From assembly GCF_001507335.1 (NCBI RefSeq), contig NZ_LMAH01000006.1:1-64000 (forward strand): a DNA stretch of 64,000 bases, read 5' to 3'. This document shows positions 16,981 to 25,761 of this stretch, one piece after another. Origin of the DNA: Chryseobacterium sp. JAH (lineage in GTDB: Bacteria; Bacteroidota; Bacteroidia; Flavobacteriales; Weeksellaceae). Within the stretch, counting starts at the first letter, position 1; each line of letters begins with the position of its first letter. The notes beneath the pieces were generated by a model. That model saw nothing but the letters and a program-made list of their open reading frames with translations, was not told the origin of the DNA and ran no database searches. The position numbers and the translations under genes were made by a program.

Positions 16981-18043
16981 AGAAAATATCGAAGAAATAC
17001 TCTCCCACCTTCAGAAGAAAAGCAGCAAAGAACTTTTATATGAAAAAGAAAATATATTTAAAGCATATCAAAGGAAAGAAGACCATCAGTCTCTGGCTGT
17101 AAAAATCTTATCTGTATTTGGAGGTTTAATGTCTGGGTGTGCTTTTGTAGGATTTCTATTTCTTGCAGAACTTTTTGAATCAACTCAGGGCCTAATAATT
17201 TTTGGAGTCTTGTGCATTGCTAGCTCCATTTTATTAAATAAGGCAACTGAGAAAATCATCATTGATACCATGAGTGTCACTTTTTACCTCATTGGTTTCG
17301 TGCTGTTGGGAATTGGTCTTACAGATTCTATTCCTGATGAAAATACACTCTGCGTTATATTCATGTTAATTGCGCTTTGCTCCTTATTAATAGTTCAGAA
17401 TTATATTTTTGCATTCGTATCCATTCTTATGTTTAACGGATGTATTGTTGCACTATTAATATTTAATGATCTGACTTCATGGATGTACATTTATACCGCC
17501 CTGGTAGCAGTCTTCATCACCTTCCTCTTCCTGAATGAAGCAAAAATGATTAATCTAAAAAACATCATTTCAAAACTCTACGAACCGCTTCGGTCAGCAT
17601 TCGTTTTTGCATTTCTGGCAACTTTTATATGTATAAATGAAGCTAACTTATCTTCATTTTCTTACGCCTATTTTATTATTTCTTCAGCAGTGATTATTTT
17701 GGCGATTTTGTTGGTCGTATTTCGTCTTTTTAAAATCTTAAATATAACAACGACACCACATAAAACGCTGACATTCGTTGCCACAGCAGTTTTGCTTGTT
17801 CCAACGGCATATTCTCCTGCGATATCTGGTGCGATATTGATTATTTTACTAAGTTTCATGGTCAATTATAAAACAGGATTCGGCTTGGGAATTATTGCAT
17901 TTATTTACTTTATTTCGATGTTTTATTACAACCTGCAATTCACTTTGCTGACCAAATCAATTATTTTATTTTCTTCAGGAATTCTTTTTCTGGCTATTTA
18001 TTCATTTACACGCAAAAAACTATCATCTAATGAAAAAGTATAA
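16970..18043 (+). CDS. DUF4401 domain membrane protein
   Basis: A 357-residue protein with a charged N-terminus of about 45 residues and ten or more hydrophobic segments. It matches the DUF4401 type by context and by its membrane layout. It overlaps the DUF2157 gene by 11 bases and the GDYXXLXY gene by 14 bases, so stoichiometric production as one membrane complex is likely. The activity is unknown. Confidence 0.8.
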   Translation: MRNKENIEEILSHLQKKSSKELLYEKENIFKAYQRKEDHQSLAVKILSVFGGLMSGCAFVGFLFLAELFESTQGLIIFGVLCIASSILLNKATEKIIIDTMSVTFYLIGFVLLGIGLTDSIPDENTLCVIFMLIALCSLLIVQNYIFAFVSILMFNGCIVALLIFNDLTSWMYIYTALVAVFITFLFLNEAKMINLKNIISKLYEPLRSAFVFAFLATFICINEANLSSFSYAYFIISSAVIILAILLVVFRLFKILNITTTPHKTLTFVATAVLLVPTAYSPAISGAILIILLSFMVNYKTGFGLGIIAFIYFISMFYYNLQFTLLTKSIILFSSGILFLAIYSFTRKKLSSNEKV

Positions 18044-18518
18044 ATGGCTTATCATTTTATTGAATCTGACTCTTCTTCTAGCTTATTTTAACTGGTCAGT
18101 TTTCAAAAAAGAAGAATTATTAAAAGATGGACAATTGGTTTTGCTAAAATTGGCACCTGTAGATCCTCGTTCTCTCATGCAGGGAGATTACATGACTTTA
18201 AGATATGATATTTCTGAAAATATAGATACCAAAAAAATTTCTAAGCGTGGGTATTGTATTGTTAAATTAAACAAGCAAGGTGTCGCCGAAAAAGTAAGAT
18301 ACCAAAAAGAAGTTACTCCTCTAAATTCTGGTGAATATTTGATACAATACAATGCTCCCGATAGCTGGAATATTAATATCGGCGCAGAATCCTATTTTTT
18401 CGAAGAAGGACAGGCTGAAAAATTTGATAAAGCAGCATATGGTGGTGTGAAAATTGATAAAAATGGAAACAGCATTCTGATTGGTTTGTATAATAAAAAT
18501 TTAAAACTGATTAAATAA
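18030..18518 (+). CDS. GDYXXLXY domain protein
   Basis: A 162-residue protein with one N-terminal membrane anchor (residues 5-22) and an extracytoplasmic domain. The family hallmark is visible as MQGDYMTLRYDIS around residue 50 (G-D-Y-x-x-L-x-Y). It is the third member of the DUF2157/DUF4401 operon and overlaps the previous gene. A role as a periplasmic partner of the two polytopic proteins is inferred from gene order alone. Confidence 0.88.
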   Translation: MKKYKWLIILLNLTLLLAYFNWSVFKKEELLKDGQLVLLKLAPVDPRSLMQGDYMTLRYDISENIDTKKISKRGYCIVKLNKQGVAEKVRYQKEVTPLNSGEYLIQYNAPDSWNINIGAESYFFEEGQAEKFDKAAYGGVKIDKNGNSILIGLYNKNLKLIK

Positions 18519-18546
18519 TGTACTACAAAATAATACTTTTTTCATT

Positions 18547-19104
18547 ATGGAAAAACTACAGTTAAAAACTGAAAGATTAGTGATTAGAAATTTAAAGTCT
18601 TCAGATGTAGAAGACTTTCATTTTTATCGCTCAAATTCTGAAGTGACAAAATATCAAAGTTTTGATGTGATGACCTTCGAACAGGCAGAGAATTTTATTG
18701 AATCTCAGAAAGACAGAATGTTTGGAAAGCCCGGCGAGTGGGTACAATATGCGATTGAAAATATAGACACTAAGAAACTTATTGGCGACTGCGCCATAAA
18801 ACTTGATGAACATGACAACCGCATTGCTGAAATCGGTATCACGCTTTCTCATACCGAGCAGAAAAAAGGTTTTGCTAAAGAAACAATGAATGCAATTTTA
18901 AAATTTCTTTTCAGTTTGGAAGATTTCCATCGGGTTGTAGAGATTGTTGACGCTGAAAACGAGAGTTCAATTAAACTTTTAGAAAACTGTGGTTTTAAAA
19001 GGGAAGGTCATTTTATCGAAAATATTTTTTTCAAAGGAAAATGGGGAAGTGAGTTTCAATATGCTATGCTGAGGAGAGATTGGGAGCAGATTTTGGAAAA
19101 ATAA
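18547..19104 (+). CDS. GNAT acetyltransferase, RimJ/RimL type
   Basis: A 185-residue acetyl-CoA-dependent N-acetyltransferase. The opening LKTERLVIRNLKSSDVEDF and the AIKLDEHDNRIAEIGITLS strand, followed by KKGFAKETMNAILKFLF, identify the RimJ/RimL-like subgroup. The acetyl-CoA loop (Q/R-x-x-G-x-A) is EQKKGFAKE. It ends with FKRE-GHFIEN and a C-terminal RRDW. Substrate is unknown; candidates are amino acids, antibiotics and protein N-termini. It lies close behind the GDYXXLXY operon (28 bases) and may be part of its transcript. Confidence 0.9.
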   Translation: MEKLQLKTERLVIRNLKSSDVEDFHFYRSNSEVTKYQSFDVMTFEQAENFIESQKDRMFGKPGEWVQYAIENIDTKKLIGDCAIKLDEHDNRIAEIGITLSHTEQKKGFAKETMNAILKFLFSLEDFHRVVEIVDAENESSIKLLENCGFKREGHFIENIFFKGKWGSEFQYAMLRRDWEQILEK

Positions 19105-19152
19105 AATCATTTTAAGTAACGCTTTAAAAAAAAATTTAAATAAAAACAACCC

Positions 19153-19584
19153 TTGGAACTAGCATATAGAAAAGCCACAGAAGAAGACATTGATTTCTTA
19201 TTCGACTTAAGAATGCAAACAATGACTGAACATTACGTCAGTTCTCATCTTCCGACCGATGAAGAATCCACCATAAAAAGAATACTTTACAGGTTCGAAA
19301 ATGCTCATCTTATTATCGTAGAAAATCAACCCATCGGACTGTTGAAATTATCCATAAATGAAAAAGATATAGAAATTCTTCAGCTCCAGATTCATCCTGC
19401 ATTACAGGGAAAAGGAATTGGTAAAAGTATTCTGAAAGGTATACTTAGTAAAGCTGCATCTTCTCAAAAAACCGTTCGACTCAGCGTTTTAAAAACCAAT
19501 CAGGCAAAGCGATTATACCTAAGCTTAGGATTTAAAATAATAAGTGAAGACCAGTATTCATTTCATATGGAATTCAATCATTAA
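19153..19584 (+). CDS. GNAT acetyltransferase
   Basis: A 143-residue GNAT protein. The acetyl-CoA signature is IHPALQGKGIGKSIL (about residues 78-92), preceded by the strand IEILQLQ. The start is TTG at 19153: the first ATG in frame lies 15 codons later, inside the conserved ELAYRKATEEDIDFLF opening. It follows the RimJ/RimL-type gene by 48 bases. The substrate is unknown. Confidence 0.85.
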   Translation: MELAYRKATEEDIDFLFDLRMQTMTEHYVSSHLPTDEESTIKRILYRFENAHLIIVENQPIGLLKLSINEKDIEILQLQIHPALQGKGIGKSILKGILSKAASSQKTVRLSVLKTNQAKRLYLSLGFKIISEDQYSFHMEFNH

Positions 19585-19611
19585 AAAAGGAGGCTGTTCG
19601 CTTACTTTTTC

Positions 19612-20187
19612 TTATTTAATGATCTGTCCGTTATAATATTTTTCTAAGAAGAAACCCAAATCAGCTCTGTAACCGATTCCTGAAGCTTCAAATTTCCAGC
19701 TGCCGTTTTTCTTGTACAGTCTTCCGAATTCAATTCCTGTTTCTATAGAAAAATCTTCGTCCAATTCATACTTTGCAATTTCCTGATTGTTATTCTGATC
19801 GACAATTCTGATGTAAGAGTTTCTTACCTGACCAAAATTCTGTCTTCTCCGTTCAAAATCTTCAATCGTCACCACAAAAAGAATTTCTTCAACTCTATGA
19901 TCTACTTTAGCAAGATCGATCATGATTGCTTCATCATCATCGCCATCACTGTTCTTGCCACTTGGATCATCACCTGTGTGCGTCAGAGCATCATCGGGAG
20001 ATGTGAGATTATTGTAAAAAACAAAATATTCTTCACTTACCAATTTTCTCTGAGCATCAATCATGATTGCAGAAGCATCAAGATCAAAATCATAGCCTGT
20101 TCCTTCATTGGGATCCCAGCCAAGCCCGATTGTCATTTTTGTGAGTCCTATATCAATTCTCTGTCCTTTCTGTAAGTTGATTGCCAT
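19612..20187 (-). CDS. TerD family protein
   Basis: A 191-residue TerD-type protein of the tellurium-resistance and stress-associated family. Calcium-binding aspartates are seen in DFDLDASA and in GDDPSGKNSDGDDDEAI. The conserved WDPNEGTGYDFDLD block and RNSYIRIVD are also present. Family members take part in chemical stress response in ter operons, but no other ter gene is in this window. It is a stand-alone copy convergent with the GNAT gene. Confidence 0.92.
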   Translation of the reverse strand: MAINLQKGQRIDIGLTKMTIGLGWDPNEGTGYDFDLDASAIMIDAQRKLVSEEYFVFYNNLTSPDDALTHTGDDPSGKNSDGDDDEAIMIDLAKVDHRVEEILFVVTIEDFERRRQNFGQVRNSYIRIVDQNNNQEIAKYELDEDFSIETGIEFGRLYKKNGSWKFEASGIGYRADLGFFLEKYYNGQIIK

Positions 20188-20309
20188 AATTCTGTTCTTT
20201 ATGCCTAAGATAGTTTTGATTTACCAATTTTACAAATATTCAGATTAAAAAAACATTAAAAAACCTAATCAGGAAGATCAGGCAATATATTTATTTAAAA
20301 TTTTAAAGG

Positions 20310-21338
20310 CTAAACAGATTTTATTTCTGTCTCAGCTTCCAGTCTGTTTCTTGCTTTCGCAAGCATTGGAATAGATAATAATCCTGTGGTCAGCATAATG
20401 ACAATTTGCAGAGGAAGAGAAATAAAAGAATAAGTAAGTCCCATTTCACCACCAAACTCAGCACTTTTTCCCATCGAGATAAACAGTGCCATAAAACCGT
20501 ATTTCATCGCCAGATTAAAAGCTCCGATTCCGCCACTTGCAGGAACTATCATTCCTAAAGTACCGACAACAATAATGAAAAATCCGTCTGCGATTGTAAA
20601 ATCCGAAGTTTCAGGTAATGCAAAGCAGACAAGATAAGCAGCCATGTAATAGCAAATCCAGATTCCTACAGTGTAAAGGATGAATTTTACTTTTTGTTTT
20701 AATTTAAATATTGACGCTAATCCTAAAAAAATCCCATCTATGAAACTAACTATTTTTTCTAAAAAAGAAACCTTCGCTAATTTTTTTCTGAATATCAAAA
20801 ATATAATTCCTCCGATCATCAAAACAAAAGCCCCAATTATTAAATTTTGTGGAAGTTTAATTCCAGAATTTTCGTAGAAAGATAAAATTGCGTCATATTT
20901 AAAGATCAATGTCAATCCTAAAAACCCCATCATACAAACCAAATCCACTACCCTTTCAAGAATAATGGTTCCGAAAGATTTGTCAACAGGCACTTTTTCT
21001 ACGCCGTATAATGCTGTCGCACGAGCAACTTCTCCACTTCTGGGAATAGTTAAATTCATTAAATATCCAAAAGAGATCGTCCAGAATGCATTGGAAGTTG
21101 AAATACGGTGTCCCATAGGTTCCAGCAAAAGATTCCAGCGAACTGCTCTGAACCAATATGCCAAAACACCAAATACAGCGGCAAACACTACCCAAAGATA
21201 ATTGGCTTTTGCCAAAGATTTCTGCACCTTTTCAAACTCAAAACCTTTCAGTGCGAGCCAAAGAAAAAAACCTGCAAATGCAAGCGAAATCACAATCGTA
21301 AGGATTGATTTTAAAGGATTGGTTGGTTTTTTTTCCAT
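20310..21338 (-). CDS. Lysylphosphatidylglycerol synthase transmembrane region-like flippase
   Basis: A 342-residue polytopic protein of the UPF0104/flippase-like family, related to the membrane half of MprF without the catalytic domain. The conserved ANYLWVVFAAVFGVLAYWFRAVRWNLLL region near residue 45 and the PRSGEVARATALYG motif are typical. It probably handles a lipid. The start is 3 bases downstream of the panD stop, so the two share an operon, an arrangement I recall from other Flavobacteriia. Confidence 0.85.
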   Translation of the reverse strand: MEKKPTNPLKSILTIVISLAFAGFFLWLALKGFEFEKVQKSLAKANYLWVVFAAVFGVLAYWFRAVRWNLLLEPMGHRISTSNAFWTISFGYLMNLTIPRSGEVARATALYGVEKVPVDKSFGTIILERVVDLVCMMGFLGLTLIFKYDAILSFYENSGIKLPQNLIIGAFVLMIGGIIFLIFRKKLAKVSFLEKIVSFIDGIFLGLASIFKLKQKVKFILYTVGIWICYYMAAYLVCFALPETSDFTIADGFFIIVVGTLGMIVPASGGIGAFNLAMKYGFMALFISMGKSAEFGGEMGLTYSFISLPLQIVIMLTTGLLSIPMLAKARNRLEAETEIKSV

Positions 21339-21341
21339 GAA

Positions 21342-21692
21342 TTAGGTAAGAAGGTTGGTTTTCTCGTCCGGGAAAACAATTTTCGGCTGAAAATCTCTTG
21401 CTTCTTCAGGAGTCATCTGCGCATACGCAATGATGATGATGATATCATCACGCTGTACTTTTCTTGCAGCAGGACCGTTCAGACAAACCTCACCCGATTT
21501 TCTTTTTCCTTTGATCACGTAGGTATCAAAACGCTCTCCATTATTAACATTAACGATATAAACTCTTTCTCCTACTACCAGACCGGCAGCATCGATAAGA
21601 TCTTCATCAATGGTAATACTCCCTATATAATTAAGGTCTGAAGCCGTAACTCTTACCCTGTGAATCTTAGATTTAAATACTTCTATTAACAT
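21342..21692 (-). CDS. panD: Aspartate 1-decarboxylase
   Basis: This pyruvoyl enzyme makes beta-alanine from aspartate for pantothenate and CoA. The 116-residue proenzyme has the self-cleavage site G24-S25 in YIGSITID, which yields the pyruvoyl group from Ser25. Lys9 and Tyr58-region residues of the active site are in SKIHRV and GERVYIV. A TAAATTTG box (21697-21704, complement) ends four bases before the ATG, suggesting a leaderless message. The flippase-like gene follows in the same unit. Confidence 0.95.
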   Translation of the reverse strand: MLIEVFKSKIHRVRVTASDLNYIGSITIDEDLIDAAGLVVGERVYIVNVNNGERFDTYVIKGKRKSGEVCLNGPAARKVQRDDIIIIIAYAQMTPEEARDFQPKIVFPDEKTNLLT

Positions 21693-21696
21693 ACTG

Positions 21697-21704
21697 CAAA
21701 TTTA
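21697..21704 (-). promoter_or_regulatory. -7 box close to the panD ATG
   Basis: TAAATTTG on the minus strand, four bases from the start codon. The -33 box is not clear. Confidence 0.45.
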
Positions 21705-22025
21705 TTAATAATATTTAATAAAATGGTGGTTAAACAAATTTTAGAACTACCACAAAAACAGGCATTTGATTTACAAGAAACCAATAAAATTTGTTTCCAG
21801 TTACATATTTTACAAGAAAATCATGAAAACAATCAAAACTAATCATGTAATTTAGGATTTAATAAATATAAAAATTAATACTAAAATTTACAGAAAGCCA
21901 ATATACATAAGCAGTTGGCATGATTTTAGCATCCTGAAACGTAGATTTTACGTGAAAATGTGAATTATGATATTTTGATAATTTCATGGGTAAAATAAAA
22001 AATATCCACAAGTTTTTATAAAAAA
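21705..22025. other. Intergenic region upstream of HU
   Basis: About 320 AT-rich bases between the divergent panD and HU genes. I see no gene. An ATATCCACA (22002-22010) is one base off the DnaA box consensus and is probably chance. The region contains several short direct A/T runs. Confidence 0.5.
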
Positions 22026-22056
22026 TTTGCACAATTTGAAAATTGTTTTATATTTG
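22026..22056 (+). promoter_or_regulatory. HU gene promoter, exact Bacteroidota consensus
   Basis: TTTG (22026-22029), a spacer of exactly 19 bases and TATATTTG (22049-22056) form a perfect TTTG-N19-TAnnTTTG promoter. The transcript should begin near 22063, about 30 bases before the ATG. Confidence 0.85.
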
Positions 22057-22091
22057 CTACAATTACTAACTAACTTTTAATATAAAAAATT

Positions 22092-22382
22092 ATGAACAAG
22101 TCTGAATTAATCGACGCAATTGCAAAAGATGCAGGAATTACTAAGGTTGCAGCAAAAGCTGCTCTAGAATCTTTCATTTCTAATGTTTCAACTACTTTGA
22201 AGTCTAAAGACGGAAAAGTGTCTCTAGTAGGATTCGGTACATTCTCCGTATCTGAGAGAGCTGCAAGACAAGGTATCAACCCTGCAACTAAAAAACCGAT
22301 CAAAATTGCGGCTAAGAAAGTAGCTAAATTTAAGGCTGGTGCTGATTTGGCAACTGCTGTTTCAGGTGTTAAGAAAAAATAA
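22092..22382 (+). CDS. HU family DNA-binding protein
   Basis: A 96-residue nucleoid protein. The helical base MNKSELIDAIAKDAGITK is followed by the beta-arm motif GFGTFSVSERAARQGINP and a Lys-rich end. It bends DNA as a dimer. The C-terminus has extra lysines (VKKK), common in Bacteroidota HU. Promoter and terminator are both strong, as expected for an abundant protein. Confidence 0.96.
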   Translation: MNKSELIDAIAKDAGITKVAAKAALESFISNVSTTLKSKDGKVSLVGFGTFSVSERAARQGINPATKKPIKIAAKKVAKFKAGADLATAVSGVKKK

Positions 22383-22403
22383 TCATCCTGAATATAAAAA
22401 TGC

Positions 22404-22431
22404 AAACCTCATCTGCTGATGAGGTTTTTTT
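22404..22431 (+). terminator. HU gene terminator
   Basis: AAACCTCATC-TGCT-GATGAGGTTT with a T-run tail. Confidence 0.9.
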
Positions 22432-22498
22432 GTTGCGTCGAGAATTAGTCTATCATCTCAACTACTTATTAATGTAAATGCTGTATTTACACAACGAT

Positions 22499-23140
22499 TT
22501 ATGGCGCCAATCGTGAAATTCCCCAGTCAATATCGTCTAGTGTGTAAATAATTCTGTCATGTAATCTATTGGGTCTTCCCTGCCAAAATTCAATCTCATA
22601 AGGTTTTGCAATATAACCACCCCAATTTTCAGGTCTTGGAACTTCTCTATGCTCAAATTGCACTTCCAGTTCCTTTAATTTAGTTTCTAGAAAATCTCTA
22701 TTGGGAATCACTTCGCTCTGCGGTGAAACAGCAGCTCCTAACTGACTACCTTTTGGTCTTGAATGAAAATATCCGTCACTCAGGTTTTCAGCAATTTTTT
22801 CTAAATCTGCTTTGATAATGATCTGTCTTTCTAAACCCGGCCAAAAAAAATGAAGACATGCTTTATGATTTTTTGCAATCGCTTTTCCTTTTCTGCTGTC
22901 GTAATTGGTATAAAAAATGAAACCTTCATACGTATATTCTTTCAATAAAACCATTCTTGTTCGGGGGCAGCCGTCATCCTCCAGAGTAGAAACCGCCATT
23001 GCATTTGCCTCGTAAACCGTAGGATTTTCTGACGCAGCCAAAAACCAATCCCTAAACTGCTCTATCGGATTCTCTTTAATCTCACTTTCAATAAGTTGAG
23101 ATTTTTCGTAGACTTTTCTCTTGTCATGCAGGTTTTCCAT
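22499..23140 (-). CDS. pdxH: Pyridoxamine 5'-phosphate oxidase
   Basis: FMN enzyme that oxidises PNP or PMP to pyridoxal 5'-phosphate. The 213-residue length is typical. Recognisable parts are the EANAMAVSTLEDDGCPRTRMVLLKEY block, FYTNYDSRKGKAI (FMN binding), SRPKGSQLGAAVSPQS, and the C-terminal WGISRLAP. It is divergent from yqgE with only 24 bases between the starts, so the control regions of the two genes must overlap each other's coding sequences. Confidence 0.96.
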   Translation of the reverse strand: MENLHDKRKVYEKSQLIESEIKENPIEQFRDWFLAASENPTVYEANAMAVSTLEDDGCPRTRMVLLKEYTYEGFIFYTNYDSRKGKAIAKNHKACLHFFWPGLERQIIIKADLEKIAENLSDGYFHSRPKGSQLGAAVSPQSEVIPNRDFLETKLKELEVQFEHREVPRPENWGGYIAKPYEIEFWQGRPNRLHDRIIYTLDDIDWGISRLAP

Positions 23141-23153
23141 AAATAATTTTTAT

Positions 23154-23161
23154 TAAATTTG
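23154..23161 (+). promoter_or_regulatory. -7 box directly at the yqgE start
   Basis: TAAATTTG ends three bases before the ATG at 23165. No -33 box was found. If used, transcription would begin in or beyond the start codon, so this may be a chance match. Confidence 0.25.
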
Positions 23162-23164
23162 AGT

Positions 23165-23713
23165 ATGAATTACTCGTACAAAGGTAAAATATTAATTTCC
23201 ACCCCTGATATTTCGGGAGATATTTTTTCCAGATCGGTAGTACTCATTATTGAACATAATGAAAATGGTGCTTTTGGTCTGATCCTAAATAAGAAAAATT
23301 CTAAAATGAGCAGCAGATTCAGAAACTTCTTCGACTTTAAAATAGAAGTCTATGACGGTGGCCCAGTAGAAAATGAAAAAGTATTCTTTATTATTAAAGG
23401 GAATAAAGAAGTTGAAACAGACACAGAAATCAATCAAGAATTCTATCTTACCGAAGATGTAGAAAAAATAATAAATTCAGTTCTGAGCACCGAAATAAGC
23501 ATTGAAAACGTGAAAATTTTCTCAGGATATTCAGGATGGGGAGCTCTGCAGCTAGACAGTGAGGTAAAACGCAAAATGTGGACCGTAGTGGATGTTTACA
23601 ATCTTGATTATACTCTGCCAAATGACCAAAGTCTCTGGAAATCGATCATGCAAAATTTAGGTGGAGAATACCTGCTGTGGGCCAACTCACCGGAAGACAT
23701 TTCGTTAAATTAA
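23165..23713 (+). CDS. YqgE/AlgH family protein
   Basis: A 182-residue conserved protein of unknown activity (AlgH fold, a compact alpha/beta domain). It carries the family blocks KGKILISTPDISGD, FSRSVVLIIEHNENGAFGLILNK, YDGGPV and GYSGWGALQLDSEVKRKMW. I start at ATG 23165 because the frame's earlier codon is TTG and the MNYSYKGK opening fits relatives. It lies between pdxH and the amidase gene. The role is unknown. Confidence 0.93.
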   Translation: MNYSYKGKILISTPDISGDIFSRSVVLIIEHNENGAFGLILNKKNSKMSSRFRNFFDFKIEVYDGGPVENEKVFFIIKGNKEVETDTEINQEFYLTEDVEKIINSVLSTEISIENVKIFSGYSGWGALQLDSEVKRKMWTVVDVYNLDYTLPNDQSLWKSIMQNLGGEYLLWANSPEDISLN

Positions 23714-23819
23714 CCATTACTTCACAAAGAAGCGATTTATATTTAACAAATTTTAAGTATTCCTTACGTAATTTTTAACATAGTTTTCACGTTCTTTGAA
23801 AAACAAAAAATCCCAAATT

Positions 23820-24401
23820 ATGAATGTAAAAAATTTACTTATTGTTCCGATTTTTGCCGCTGCATTTTTATCTTTCAGCCCCATAGGTAAGAAAATCATA
23901 GTGATTGATGCAGGGCATGGAGGAAATGATATGGGAGCAAGCTATGAAGGAGTTTCTGAAAAGCAAATTGTTCTTGCTATTGCTTCCAAAATAAAACAAG
24001 CCAATAAAACTCAGGACGATTATGAAATTATTCTGACAAGGGATTCTGACACCTATTCAACATTAGCCAACAGAACAGCTTTGATTAATAAGCTGAATCC
24101 GGAAATGGTGATATCTCTTCACATCAACAGAAGTCCTGCACTTGAATCAGCACTGAAAGGACATGAGATTTTCACACAAAACACGGATGCATCAAAATCT
24201 TTAGCTGCAAAAATTTCAAAAAAATTCGGAGAATGTAGTATTGAAGAAAAAAATCTACATATTTTAAGAGAATCAAAATCTCCTGCCGTACTTGTAGAAT
24301 TAGGGTTTATTAATAATACAGAAGACAGAGATTATCTAACGAGTGAAACTGGACAAAAAGAAGTTGCCCAAAAATTCATCGAGATTATCAACGAAAAATA
24401 A
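23820..24401 (+). CDS. N-acetylmuramoyl-L-alanine amidase (Amidase_3)
   Basis: A 193-residue zinc amidase that cleaves the bond between N-acetylmuramate and L-alanine in peptidoglycan. A signal peptide or anchor covers residues 1-20. Zinc ligands are H33 (in DAGHGG), E47 and H101 (SLHIN); the catalytic glutamate is E160 (VLVELGFI). The start at 23820 was chosen over an upstream TTG eight codons earlier because the signal peptide begins there. It probably acts in daughter-cell separation or wall turnover. Confidence 0.9.
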   Translation: MNVKNLLIVPIFAAAFLSFSPIGKKIIVIDAGHGGNDMGASYEGVSEKQIVLAIASKIKQANKTQDDYEIILTRDSDTYSTLANRTALINKLNPEMVISLHINRSPALESALKGHEIFTQNTDASKSLAAKISKKFGECSIEEKNLHILRESKSPAVLVELGFINNTEDRDYLTSETGQKEVAQKFIEIINEK

Positions 24402-24438
24402 AGTGGAAAAAACACTTTTCTGATTCTATATCAGAATA

Positions 24439-24476
24439 AAACCCGGTAAAGGACGTTATTGTTGTTTACCGGGTTT
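24439..24476. terminator. Convergent terminator, amidase / aminotransferase-IV genes
   Basis: AAACCCGGTAAA pairs with TTTACCGGGTTT around a 14-base loop. It can end both converging transcripts, but the T tails are weak. Confidence 0.6.
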
Positions 24477-24481
24477 GTCAA

Positions 24482-25297
24482 TTAGTTTGAAAAGCTATTC
24501 TTCCAACCTTCCACCAATGCGGTGAAACGTGAGTTTTCAAATGTCTTATTTCTAATTTTCCCTACTGAGAAAATTCCTTTCTCATCTGAAATCATTAATA
24601 TTTCTTCAGCCTTTTGAGATTCAAAAGCGATAATTTCATGCTCCTGAATATCAGCAAGATTATTTTTATGCAAATAAGTCACGAAATTCTCCAACAACGG
24701 CGAAATGTACGCCCCTTCTGAATGCTTAGGAACTTTGATGATATCACCCTCCAAGAACAAAAGATTTCCTGAAGTAGAGCGGGCAATTCTTTTATTTGGA
24801 TTTAAAAGAATCACATCATCAAGATCATTTTCCTGAGCGTAAATTCCTGCATAAATATTTTCGGGGCAGTGCACTCTTATGTTGCTCAAAAGATTATTAT
24901 TAACGTTGATCTCTTTAATTAAATCTAATTCTAAAGATCTTTGATGCACATTCAGCACATCCCTCATTTCGTCAACCTCAAAGAAATAGGAAATGGTAGA
25001 TTTTGATAAAGTAACTCCATCAGAATTTCTGTACACAAGGAAGTTAATGATTCCGTTTGCTACGCCTCCTTCCTGAATTACTTTCTCGGTAAAAAGATTC
25101 TGAAAAAACTCCAGTGTGTAGGTTAAAGGAATATTCATCCTCATTTTCCGCATAGAAGCCATCAGGAAGAAGTAGCACTCTTCATCCATAATAAGTCTGG
25201 ATTCTCTTATAAAAAATGAAACTTTCACAGCATCTCCCAAAAGAAATGCTCTGTTTTTAAGCTCGAGCTCCTCTGAAGTAAAATATGTATTTTGCAA
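24482..25297 (-). CDS. Aminotransferase class IV-like protein, probably without PLP chemistry
   Basis: The fold type IV pattern is clear: GDAVKVSFFI near residue 21, LMASMRKMRMNIP near 45, SNIRVH at 138-143, and a C-terminal region with SAEEILMISDEKGI-like sequence. In relatives the first block is HYFRLMASMR and the central block is SNLKT, where K binds PLP. Here the equivalent positions read CYFFL (R to F) and SNIRV (K to R141). Both PLP contacts seem to be lost, so this is likely a pseudoenzyme. The start is TTG at 25297; no ATG lies nearer than residue 37, inside the conserved domain. Confidence 0.65.
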   Translation of the reverse strand: MQNTYFTSEELELKNRAFLLGDAVKVSFFIRESRLIMDEECYFFLMASMRKMRMNIPLTYTLEFFQNLFTEKVIQEGGVANGIINFLVYRNSDGVTLSKSTISYFFEVDEMRDVLNVHQRSLELDLIKEINVNNNLLSNIRVHCPENIYAGIYAQENDLDDVILLNPNKRIARSTSGNLLFLEGDIIKVPKHSEGAYISPLLENFVTYLHKNNLADIQEHEIIAFESQKAEEILMISDEKGIFSVGKIRNKTFENSRFTALVEGWKNSFSN

Positions 25298-25374
25298 AAT
25301 ATGATTGTTTATAAAAAAATAATGAACGATAAATCGTTCATCAGTTTTACCATTAAGTCAGTACCGCTTACGGA

Positions 25375-25761
25375 TTAAGCTGCACCTAATTTTATTCTAA
25401 GATTTTCAATTAAATTTTCCCAGTACAAAGCATTTTCTTCCTCGTCACCTTCCTCACAAAAATCTGTAATATTGAGAGCCAAATCTTCTGTAATATCATC
25501 AATCGTAATGGTCATTTCAAAAAAGTTTTTGGTACCTTCATCTTCTTCCCATCGGAAACGCACGAAACCTTCAGGCTTGTACCTGATCAAAGTCGCTTTT
25601 TCTTCAGAACCTCCACCCCAACTAAAATAGAAATCGTCACCTTTCTCTATAACATCATCTGCAAACCATTCGGATAATCCCTCAGCACTAGCCAAATATT
25701 CATACAAAATCTCTGAAAGACAATGCATTGGGAATTCGTAATGGACTTTATGTTTCGCCAT
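25375..25761 (-). CDS. START-like domain protein
   Basis: A 128-residue protein with a START/AHA1-type beta-grip fold: HKVHYEFPMHCLSEILYEYLAS followed by LSEWFADDV and W-E-GTKNFFEMTITIDDI. Such proteins form a lipid or ligand cavity, but none is known here. I take ATG 25761 rather than one seven codons earlier, since MAKHKVHYEF fits relatives. It follows the aminotransferase-like gene on the same strand with 77 bases between them. Confidence 0.75.
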   Translation of the reverse strand: MAKHKVHYEFPMHCLSEILYEYLASAEGLSEWFADDVIEKGDDFYFSWGGGSEEKATLIRYKPEGFVRFRWEEDEGTKNFFEMTITIDDITEDLALNITDFCEEGDEEENALYWENLIENLRIKLGAA

